DNA from: an uncultured Rhodospirillaceae bacterium
GTDB taxonomy: Bacteria > Pseudomonadota > Alphaproteobacteria > RF32 > CAG-239
Reading direction: 5' to 3'
Assembly (NCBI GenBank): GCA_900313155.1
Contig: OMQE01000008.1
Span: 1 to 5,416, forward strand
DNA: 5,416 bases
Part shown: positions 1-5,122 of the stretch, in pieces
Position numbering within the stretch: position 1 is the first letter of the stretch
How the letters are laid out: every line of letters begins with the position of its first letter
Notes under the pieces: model-generated
The model's input: only the letters and a program-made list of their open reading frames with translations
Databases searched by the model: none
What the model was told of the DNA's origin: nothing
Made by a program: the position numbers and the translations under genes

Positions 1-455
1 GCTGGAAAGATTCATCTGGCGAATGTAGCTATGGCTCAACAACCAGAACAGATGACTGCGGCAACACGTGTTATGAATGCGGTGAGTATGAGGAAATAAC
101 TTGTACAGGTGGCTATACCTCATTATCTGCTTGCAATTCAGCAATGGGATCTTATAGCTATAACCATAAGTGTTTTGGCCCAGACAGCGGTTGTTATTAT
201 TTGTATTGCGATGACAGCAAAGGTTATTACGATGATGATCAAATGTGTGATATGGAAACTGGAGGTCCTTGTGAGGAACAAGGTCATTGCTTTGTAAAAA
301 GTAGTGGTTCCGGCGGTGGTGATGGAGGAGATTGCGGTTGCGATTGTGATGTAGGGGTTCCTTATACCGGACAAAATTGCGATTCCATAGATGGATCTGT
401 GGGACATAACAGCTGCACCGGTTGGCGCTGCGATTGTTGTATAAATCCACATTAA
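1..455 (+). CDS. Cysteine-rich acidic protein, C-terminal part (5' end outside the window)
   Basis: The reading frame is open from the left edge (first complete codon at base 3) to the TAA ending at 455, giving 150 visible residues with no start codon that needs to be used. About 20 of the 150 residues are cysteine, many in close pairs (C-x3-C-x2-C, C-G-C-D-C, C-D-C-C). There are many Gly, Asp, Ser and Tyr residues and few hydrophobic ones. A Ser/Gly-rich linker (SGSGGGDGGD, around visible residues 101-110) separates two cysteine clusters, and the protein ends CDCCINPH. Nothing in the visible part looks like an enzyme domain or a membrane segment. The composition suggests a disulfide-stabilised exported or surface protein, but the N-terminus that would hold a signal peptide or prepilin sequence is not visible, so this is inference. 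I do not recognise a family. Metal binding by the clustered cysteines is an alternative. Two hairpin terminators follow. Confidence 0.75.
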   Translation, partial: WKDSSGECSYGSTTRTDDCGNTCYECGEYEEITCTGGYTSLSACNSAMGSYSYNHKCFGPDSGCYYLYCDDSKGYYDDDQMCDMETGGPCEEQGHCFVKSSGSGGGDGGDCGCDCDVGVPYTGQNCDSIDGSVGHNSCTGWRCDCCINPH

Positions 456-468
456 TATATAGACACAC

Positions 469-499
469 AAAAGGCGGTGGAATTATCCGCCTTTATTTT
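469..499 (+). terminator. Rho-independent terminator of the cysteine-rich gene, probably bidirectional
   Basis: A perfect 8-bp stem, AAAGGCGG (470-477) with CCGCCTTT (487-494), has a 9-base loop and is followed by ATTTT on the plus strand. It begins 14 bases after the stop of the cysteine-rich gene. On the minus strand the stem is followed by TTTTGTGT, so it could also back up termination of the convergent gene. Confidence 0.75.
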
Positions 500-502
500 G
501 AC

Positions 503-539
503 ACAAAAGTCCCGAAACCATTGGCTTCGGGACTTTTGT
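503..539 (-). terminator. Strong terminator of the repeat-protein gene, abutting its stop codon
   Basis: A perfect 14-bp inverted repeat pairs 503-516 (ACAAAAGTCCCGAA) with 526-539 (TTCGGGACTTTTGT) around a short 9-base centre. The A-rich and T-rich flanks allow it to act in both directions. On the minus strand the stem begins within the TAA stop codon (539-541) of the repeat-protein gene, so the hairpin directly follows translation termination. It is the second hairpin between the two convergent genes. Confidence 0.8.
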
Positions 540-1066
540 TATGCGTGATACTGCTGATACTGCGCATATAGCTTCGGGTAATCAGTTTGCAGAATTTCCA
601 CAAAATCTGAAAACAGAATGTGCTTATGCTCAATATAGAGCCGCAAATCTGCCTCGTATTCAGGCATAAAGAGTTGTGCTTCGGCATCACGGTTATGAAA
701 ACCGTAGCGCTCAATATACATACGGCGAAACTTTGCGATTCCGACAGCCTTAAAAAACAGCATTTCATTGTCGGTATCGTGCAAGCAACCACGCTCAATA
801 TAGGCGCGAAGATACTGACGATATTCCACCGTGAACAACCTTGCTTCCAGCTCGGCTATCAAAACCCAATGACGGATGAAAAAATCAAGCACATCCGCAT
901 TTTCCGGACGAAACAGTAATGGCTGATTTTTTACCGTGAGAGAATGGTGCAACAAATACTCAAACATTTCCGCACGATTCTCCGGCTTAAACAGCACCAA
1001 TTCTTCGTCTTCGTTCAAAACATTACGCGGGTCTCTAACCAGCGTTAATAATTTTTCTTTCTTCAT
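539..1066 (-). CDS. Repeat protein of unknown function (about five 26-28-residue repeats)
   Basis: This gene encodes 175 residues. The protein is a tandem array of degenerate units, roughly [DE]-x-E-x-x-L-F-x-P-E-x then about nine residues, then Y-I-E-R/H and a short loop. The L-F anchor recurs near residues 25, 51, 77, 104 and 132, with a weaker echo near 158, so the period is 26-28. The first ~18 residues look like a half unit (LVRDPRN). The repeated pattern of charged and hydrophobic residues predicts an all-helical solenoid, the kind of fold that usually binds proteins. No signal peptide, membrane helix, cysteine cluster or catalytic motif is evident, so a cytoplasmic location is likely. 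I cannot assign a named family or partner. It is transcribed alone: the MerR-gene terminator lies upstream and its own strong hairpin downstream. No Shine-Dalgarno sequence precedes the ATG (the upstream bases are AT-rich, ATATATAGATT), so the start rests on the open frame and on the repeat beginning soon after. Confidence 0.8.
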   Translation of the reverse strand: MKKEKLLTLVRDPRNVLNEDEELVLFKPENRAEMFEYLLHHSLTVKNQPLLFRPENADVLDFFIRHWVLIAELEARLFTVEYRQYLRAYIERGCLHDTDNEMLFFKAVGIAKFRRMYIERYGFHNRDAEAQLFMPEYEADLRLYIEHKHILFSDFVEILQTDYPKLYAQYQQYHA

Positions 1067-1084
1067 AATCTATATATTTATAAT

Positions 1085-1123
1085 TAAAAAAATCGGGAGA
1101 AATATATCATATTTTCCCCGATT
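1085..1123 (-). terminator. Rho-independent terminator of the ihfA-merR unit
   Basis: The arms AATCGGG (1091-1097) and CCCGATT (1117-1123) pair perfectly. The stem continues, after one mismatch and one wobble, through an AT-rich section to a 3-base loop at 1106-1108. On the minus strand the hairpin is followed by a run of seven T (1092-1086). It lies 23 bases after the stop of the MerR-type gene, the right place to end that transcript before the repeat-protein gene. Confidence 0.85.
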
Positions 1124-1130
1124 CTGTCAA
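1101..1130 (-). promoter_or_regulatory. Candidate sigma-70 promoter of the repeat-protein gene, inside the terminator
   Basis: On the minus strand a perfect TTGACA (1130-1125) is followed after 18 bases by TATATT (1106-1101, five of six matches to TATAAT). Transcription would begin near 1094, giving a leader of about 28 bases. Both promoter hexamers overlap or adjoin the hairpin that terminates the upstream MerR gene. The -35 is just outside the stem and the -10 lies across the loop and 3' arm. The assignment is by consensus only. Confidence 0.5.
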
Positions 1131-1145
1131 TATTATTTTCAAAAA

Positions 1146-1562
1146 TTACAAATTTGCTAATTTTGCGCGCAAATTTTTCAAATCAGACACGGCATCGGTA
1201 ATTTTCTGCACCAATTCCGTATCAAACGCCTTAACAGGAGTAACTCCAACAGAACTGTCCTTTTCTGCTTCAAAAAAATCTTTCTGAATTTCTTCTTCTC
1301 CCAAAAGATTTTTCAGACCTTTTTCTTTAATCAGTTGTTGCGCCCCTTCTATGGTGTAGCGTTCACCATAAAGCAACCCTTTAATCAGCTTCAAAATTTC
1401 TACATCATCCGGACGATAGTAGCGCCGTCCGCCGGTTGCTTTCATTGGTTTAATTTGAGCAAATTTAGTTTCCCAAAAGCGCAAAACATGCGTAGCCACA
1501 CCAAGTTCTTCCGCCACCTCGGCAATTGTCTTAAACGCAGATTTTGACTTGTTGACTACCAT
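1146..1562 (-). CDS. MerR-family transcriptional regulator next to ihfA
   Basis: This gene encodes 138 residues. The N-terminal winged helix-turn-helix is clear: KTIAEVAEELGVATHVLRFW (11-30), the second-wing signature GGRRYYRPDDVEIL (44-57), then IKGLLYGERYTIEGAQQLI (60-78). The C-terminal end (about 115-138, VQKITDAVSDLKNLRAKLANL) is heptad-like and probably forms the antiparallel dimer helix. There is no cysteine at all, so it cannot be a thiol-based metal or redox sensor of the classic MerR type, and no large effector domain is present. It starts 18 bp after ihfA with a strong AAGGAG ribosome binding site seven bases before the ATG, which supports this start and co-transcription. The same ihfA-MerR pairing is common in Alphaproteobacteria, where the regulator's targets are generally not defined. 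A T-run terminator follows its stop. Confidence 0.9.
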   Translation of the reverse strand: MVVNKSKSAFKTIAEVAEELGVATHVLRFWETKFAQIKPMKATGGRRYYRPDDVEILKLIKGLLYGERYTIEGAQQLIKEKGLKNLLGEEEIQKDFFEAEKDSSVGVTPVKAFDTELVQKITDAVSDLKNLRAKLANL

Positions 1563-1580
1563 ATTTGCTCCTTATTGATT

Positions 1581-1907
1581 TTAAGCCTTCTTCTTGGCTC
1601 GCGGTTCTTTAACCGGCATTTCACCGGAATTTGCGGCTTTGCGCAAAATTTGAGAAGGTTTGAATGAAATTACCGTTCTTGGCGTAATTGTTGCTTCTTT
1701 TCCTGTTTTCGGATTACGTCCGACACGTGCATTTTTCTTCCTCAATCCAAAAGTTCCGAAAGAAGAAATTTTAACTTCTCGACCACTTACCAGTTCATTT
1801 CTGATTTCATCAATAATCATATCCAAAACATCACCGGAATCCTTGCGCGATAAACCGATTTCTTCATAAATAGCTTCAGTAACGTTAACACGTGTAATTG
1901 TTTTCAT
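1581..1907 (-). CDS. ihfA: Integration host factor alpha subunit (HU/IHF family)
   Basis: This 108-residue protein of the HU/IHF family bends DNA in the nucleoid and helps assemble regulatory and recombination complexes. The N-terminal helices (about 9-41) are followed by the VKISSFGTFGLRKK strand (45-58). Next comes the DNA-binding arm with the signature GRNPKTGKEATITPRTVISF (63-82), including the intercalating Pro66 and the Arg/Lys residues that hold the minor groove. A Lys/Arg-rich tail (KEPRAKKKA) extends a little beyond the usual length. Subunit choice: the sequence resembles IHF-alpha more than HU or IHF-beta (GLSRKDSGDVLDMIIDEI), and the adjacent MerR-type gene is typical of ihfA in Alphaproteobacteria. 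HU remains the main alternative. An AGGAAGGA ribosome binding site at 1919-1912 fixes the start. In many relatives plsX and fabH precede ihfA; here alr does, 97 bp upstream. Confidence 0.85.
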   Translation of the reverse strand: MKTITRVNVTEAIYEEIGLSRKDSGDVLDMIIDEIRNELVSGREVKISSFGTFGLRKKNARVGRNPKTGKEATITPRTVISFKPSQILRKAANSGEMPVKEPRAKKKA

Positions 1908-1943
1908 TTTTTCCTTCCTAATAAATTCAAGTTTTGCTTAAGC

Positions 1944-1949
1944 ATAATA
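1944..1949 (-). promoter_or_regulatory. Possible -10 element for ihfA-merR
   Basis: TATTAT on the minus strand (five of six matches to TATAAT) lies 36 bases before the ihfA start, in the only non-coding stretch upstream of it. No good -35 is found at 16-18 bases (only CTGTTT or TGTTTT), so the promoter is weak by consensus or activator-dependent, or ihfA is partly read through from alr. Confidence 0.3.
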
Positions 1950-1956
1950 CGGCACG

Positions 1957-1980
1957 AAGGAAAACAAAACAGCTTTCCTT
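1957..1980 (-). terminator. Weak hairpin after alr, possible attenuating terminator
   Basis: AAGGAAA (1957-1963) and TTTCCTT (1974-1980) form a perfect 7-bp stem with a 10-base loop, 25 bases beyond the alr stop. No T-run follows on the minus strand (the next bases are CGTGCC), so termination would be inefficient and some transcription from alr into ihfA is plausible. Confidence 0.25.
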
Positions 1981-2004
1981 AAAAGATTCACAACTTTTTA
2001 TGTT

Positions 2005-3120
2005 TTATTTTAAAATATAATTACGCACAAAGCGCGTGTTCTTTCCCAGTCTAGATAAAAGCTCATAACTGATTGTACTGGCGTCTCGTGCCACATCGTC
2101 AAGCGTATAGCCATCAAACACAAAATAGCCGTAATCACCAACTTTTATCTGTTCAATGTCCGTCACGTCGCAAATAACATTATCCATTGAAACACGACCG
2201 ATAATGCGTGCCTCATGCAATTTATTTTTTACGGCAAAAAATACTTTCCCGACATTTGATAACGAACGAGGTAAACCATCTCCATAGCCAATGGAAACAA
2301 TGGCAATTTTACGATTTGTTGCAGCTCGATATGTTGCCGAATATCCCACAAATTGTCCTTTCGGCAAATCGGTAATTTGCAAAACAGGCGCTTTGACGGT
2401 GACCACATTTTCCATTTGGTTCTGCCGATACGGTGCCGTATTTATTCCATACATTGCTGCACCCAAACGAACCATATTGCAACAAAAATCAGCTCCTAAA
2501 AAAGCACCGTCGGAAGCTGACAGCGATGCCGGAAGACCTGCAAAATATTTATGGCGCAGACGATTAAACGTATTAAGCTGATACTCGTTCATAAAATGGT
2601 CTTTTTCATCGGCACATGCTAAATGACTGATAACCATGCTGAACATTTTTAAATCGGCTCTGCTCAGCTTTTGCAAATCTGCTTCTCTGAAACCAAGGCG
2701 ATTAAGCCCAGATTCGATTTGAATAATCGGTCTGATACCGGAAATTTGATGCTTTTTCCAAAACTCGAACATTTCCGGCGAGCTGATAACCGGCGTTAGT
2801 TGATATTGCTCAAACAGTTCTAAACTATCTTCTCCAATACCCTGTAAAACATTGATTTGCGCTCCCGGAATCTGTGGCGCAATTTTAGCGCCTTCAACAG
2901 CATGAGCCACCCAAAAATCGTAGCAATTTGCCCCTTCATATAACGTTTTTGCCACCACCGCGGCATCTAGTCCGTATGCATCATCTTTTACCACTGCTGA
3001 AGGTGTTGCCGGCGCAATAACTTCGCACAACATTTTATAGTTATTTAAAAGTTTATTTAAATTAATTTCTAAAACCGGACGGGTATTGATATGCAAATTT
3101 GTTCTTGTAAAAATGCTCAT
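2005..3120 (-). CDS. alr: Alanine racemase (PLP-dependent)
   Basis: This cytoplasmic enzyme interconverts L- and D-alanine and supplies D-alanine for peptidoglycan. The 371-residue length is normal for Alr, with an N-terminal PLP barrel and a C-terminal beta domain. Visible catalytic features are the PLP lysine in AVVKDDAYG (Lys45), the IESGLNRLG motif with Arg141, and SHLACAD with His166. There is also MVRLGAAMYG with Arg218, and the second-subunit catalytic tyrosine in VGYSATYR (Tyr260). GYGDGLPR (278-285), GRVSMDN (308-314, Met312-Asp313) and ISYELLSRLG (Tyr352) complete the set. Compared with the Geobacillus enzyme, the lysine that is carbamylated there (Lys129) appears to be Gln134 here, and the conserved Asp two positions later is Glu136. 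The ATG has a GGAGA ribosome binding site about 11 bases upstream (3136-3132). The gene is divergent from tatD with 33 bp between the starts. Confidence 0.93.
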   Translation of the reverse strand: MSIFTRTNLHINTRPVLEINLNKLLNNYKMLCEVIAPATPSAVVKDDAYGLDAAVVAKTLYEGANCYDFWVAHAVEGAKIAPQIPGAQINVLQGIGEDSLELFEQYQLTPVISSPEMFEFWKKHQISGIRPIIQIESGLNRLGFREADLQKLSRADLKMFSMVISHLACADEKDHFMNEYQLNTFNRLRHKYFAGLPASLSASDGAFLGADFCCNMVRLGAAMYGINTAPYRQNQMENVVTVKAPVLQITDLPKGQFVGYSATYRAATNRKIAIVSIGYGDGLPRSLSNVGKVFFAVKNKLHEARIIGRVSMDNVICDVTDIEQIKVGDYGYFVFDGYTLDDVARDASTISYELLSRLGKNTRFVRNYILK

Positions 3121-3132
3121 AATGGTTATTAT
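3105..3132 (+). promoter_or_regulatory. Candidate promoter of the tatD-hydF operon
   Basis: TTGTAA (3105-3110) and TATTAT (3127-3132) are separated by 16 bases, four and five matches to the sigma-70 consensus. Initiation would fall near 3139 and give a leader of about 15 bases that still contains the tatD ribosome binding site. The -35 lies inside the first codons of alr, and the -10 abuts the alr ribosome binding site. Confidence 0.4.
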
Positions 3133-3153
3133 CTCCGTAAAAAGGAATTAAAA

Positions 3154-3894
3154 ATGTTATATGCCGATTCGCACATTCACTTGCAAGATTATAAAACACA
3201 AGATGTTAAAGATATTGTAAATACCGCGCAAAAAAATGGTGTATCTGTTTTTATTAACGCGTCGGCTCATCCCTCAGATTGGGCAAAAATTGCCAAACTT
3301 GCCGATACATATTCGTGTATTGTTCCGGCATTTGGTGTTCATCCGTGGCATATTGATGACAAACCGGAAAATTGGCTGAAAAAACTGGAACAATATTTGA
3401 AAAAATATCCTAAAGCATGGGTAGGAGAATGCGGTATAGACCGGCTTAAAAATAAAAATGTAAATGCACAATCTGAGATATTGTTGCCTCAAATTGAACT
3501 GGCACAAACTTTGGACAGGCCCTTGATTATTCACGCAGTTAAGGCAGATGCAATAATGGAACTTTTGTTTGGCAAATTGCCGACGCGCACCATTTTTCAT
3601 TCTTTTACCGGTTCGGTGGAATGGGGAAAAAAAATTCAGCAGTCCGGATTTTATATTGGATTAAACTTCTCAGTGTTACGCAAAAAAAATGCAAATGAAA
3701 TTATAAATTCGCTCAATTTAGCACAAATTTTATTGGAAACGGATGGTCCTTATCAATCGGGTATGCCAAACACTGAAACTCTGCCACAAAATCTGCCTTT
3801 TTTAGCGGAAAAAATTGCGCAAATAAGACAAATATCGCTCACTGAATTACATAACATTTTGTCAGAAAATCAACATCGTTTTATAGGAGAATAA
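3154..3894 (+). CDS. TatD-family metal-dependent hydrolase
   Basis: This gene encodes 246 residues, slightly short for the family, with a TIM-barrel amidohydrolase-type fold and a two-metal site. The full ligand set can be read: DSHIHL (His7, His9), GECGIDR (Glu92), LIIHAVKA (His127), FHSFTGS (His149) and LETDGPY (Asp197). GVHPWH (61-66) is also typical. Family members are cytoplasmic metal-dependent nucleases or hydrolases, and the substrate here cannot be read from sequence. The same frame is open upstream to an ATG at 3091, but that would overlap alr and has no ribosome binding site. The ATG at 3154 follows AAGGA (3142-3146) by seven bases, and the TatD fold begins right there. The gene ends one base before the hydF start and contains the hydF ribosome binding site, so the two are translationally coupled. 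A role in hydrogenase maturation is only inferred from that coupling. Confidence 0.9.
   Translation: MLYADSHIHLQDYKTQDVKDIVNTAQKNGVSVFINASAHPSDWAKIAKLADTYSCIVPAFGVHPWHIDDKPENWLKKLEQYLKKYPKAWVGECGIDRLKNKNVNAQSEILLPQIELAQTLDRPLIIHAVKADAIMELLFGKLPTRTIFHSFTGSVEWGKKIQQSGFYIGLNFSVLRKKNANEIINSLNLAQILLETDGPYQSGMPNTETLPQNLPFLAEKIAQIRQISLTELHNILSENQHRFIGE
3156..3186 (-). promoter_or_regulatory. Possible alr promoter inside the tatD 5' end
   Basis: On the minus strand TTGCAA (3186-3181) and TATAAC (3161-3156) are separated by 19 bases, a rather long spacer. Initiation would be near 3149, about 28 bases before the alr ATG. With only 33 bp between the two starts, the alr promoter must lie at least partly within tatD, which is the main reason to consider this site. 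Confidence 0.25.
3885..3890 (+). promoter_or_regulatory. hydF ribosome binding site inside the end of tatD
   Basis: AGGAGA lies in the last codons of the TatD-family gene, five bases before the hydF ATG at 3896, and the tatD stop TAA (3892-3894) sits between them. This fixes the hydF start and indicates translational coupling. Confidence 0.85.
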
Positions 3895-3895
3895 G

Positions 3896-5122
3896 ATGCA
3901 AAACACCCCAAAATCTTTGCGTTTACATATTGCCATTTTCGGACGCACAAACGCCGGAAAATCAAGTTTTTTGAATTTGGTGACAGGTCAACAATGCGCT
4001 ATTACATCACCTGTTGCCGGTACCACCACCGATGTTGTTGAAAAAGCTCAGGAACTTCCGCCTTTGGGGCCGGTTTTGTGGTTAGATACCGCCGGATATG
4101 ACGACGCAACCTCACTTTCAGATGAGCGCATAAAAGCAACCGAAAAGGTATTTGAACGCGCAGATATGGCTGTTTTAGTTTGTGCCGGCGAAAATATCGG
4201 CGCTCCTGAACAACAAATTATAGCAAAATTAAATGAGCGCCAAATTCCGCTAATAAAAGTTTATAACCAGTCAGACAAATACAAAATTACGCAAACTGAC
4301 GGTATTATCCTTAATGCTACTGACTTTTCTCAACGAAATCGAGTGTTAAACGAACTGACAACAGCCTTGATTAAACTTTGTCCGGAAGATTATATCAGCC
4401 TCCAACCGCTGATGGGTGATTTACTTGCACCACACAGTACCGCTGTTATGATTATCCCAATTGATTATGAAGCGCCAAAGGGACGTCTGATTTTACCGCA
4501 GGTCATGGCAATTCGTGATTGCTTGGACCACGACCAAAATGTATTGATGGTCAAAGAGAATGACTATGCTTCCGTTTTGCAAAATTTCAAACAACCGCCG
4601 GCTTTAATTGTTTGCGATTCTCAAGTGGTTGATAAAATGGTTGCACAAACGCCGGAAAATATTCCCTGCACCACATTTTCCATATTGATGGCACGTTTTA
4701 AGGGCGATTTGCAAAAAATGGTAGAAGGCGCGGCAATAATTAGCCAACTGCAAGATAAAGATAAAGTGCTGATTGCCGAATCGTGCACTCATCATGCCGT
4801 CGATGATGATATCGGACGCGTCAAAATTCCTAACTTGTTACGCTTAAAAACCGGTAAAAATTTACAAATTGAACACGTTAGCGGTTGCGATTTTGCCGAT
4901 AATTTATCTGAATATAAATTGGTTATTCAATGCGGTGGTTGCACCATAAATCGCCGACAAATGCTCTATCGCATTCAGCAATGCCAAGCACAAGGCGTTG
5001 CAATAACTAACTATGGTGTATGTATATCGGAACTGAAAGGTGTTTTGGAGCGCGCTCTTTCACCATTTCCGGAAATATTGAAAACTTACAGAAAAACAAA
5101 AAATCTTAGTCATCATTTTTAA
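3896..5122 (+). CDS. hydF: [FeFe]-hydrogenase maturation GTPase HydF
   Basis: HydF is the scaffold on which HydE and HydG products are assembled into the two-iron subcluster before transfer to the hydrogenase. The 408-residue length is typical. The N-terminal GTPase domain shows G1 GRTNAGKSS (16-24), the switch TSPVAGTTTDV (37-47), G3 DTAGYDD (64-70) and a G4-like NQSD (124-127, usually NKxD). A middle dimerisation region follows. The C-terminal cluster-binding domain has ESCTHHAVDDDIGRVKIP (Cys297, His299), then QCGGC (Cys346, Cys349) and TNYGVCISELKG. All three cluster cysteines are present. The histidine usually found before CxxC in the clostridial form is Gln345 here. It is co-transcribed with the TatD-family gene. 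HydE, HydG and the hydrogenase itself are not in the window. Its last 17 bases overlap the convergent XRE gene, and no terminator is visible after it. Confidence 0.95.
   Translation: MQNTPKSLRLHIAIFGRTNAGKSSFLNLVTGQQCAITSPVAGTTTDVVEKAQELPPLGPVLWLDTAGYDDATSLSDERIKATEKVFERADMAVLVCAGENIGAPEQQIIAKLNERQIPLIKVYNQSDKYKITQTDGIILNATDFSQRNRVLNELTTALIKLCPEDYISLQPLMGDLLAPHSTAVMIIPIDYEAPKGRLILPQVMAIRDCLDHDQNVLMVKENDYASVLQNFKQPPALIVCDSQVVDKMVAQTPENIPCTTFSILMARFKGDLQKMVEGAAIISQLQDKDKVLIAESCTHHAVDDDIGRVKIPNLLRLKTGKNLQIEHVSGCDFADNLSEYKLVIQCGGCTINRRQMLYRIQQCQAQGVAITNYGVCISELKGVLERALSPFPEILKTYRKTKNLSHHF

Noticed and set aside
138..470. Open frame of 110 codons on the minus strand and a 62-codon frame on the plus strand inside the cysteine-rich gene
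   Set aside because: They are shadows. The hydrophobic Ile/Thr-rich translations arise from reading the repetitive cysteine-rich coding sequence in other frames, and neither has a ribosome binding site.
620..919. Plus-strand open frame opposite the repeat-protein gene
   Set aside because: It lies entirely antisense to a gene with clear internal protein repeats and shows no domain or ribosome binding site of its own.
3091..3153. Upstream extension of the TatD-family gene to an ATG at 3091
   Set aside because: It would overlap the first 30 bases of alr, has no ribosome binding site, and adds 21 residues before the family's first conserved motif. The ATG at 3154 has AAGGA at the right distance.
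3274..3600. Minus-strand open frame inside the TatD-family gene
   Set aside because: The plus-strand frame carries the complete TatD ligand set, and the antisense translation has no recognisable features.
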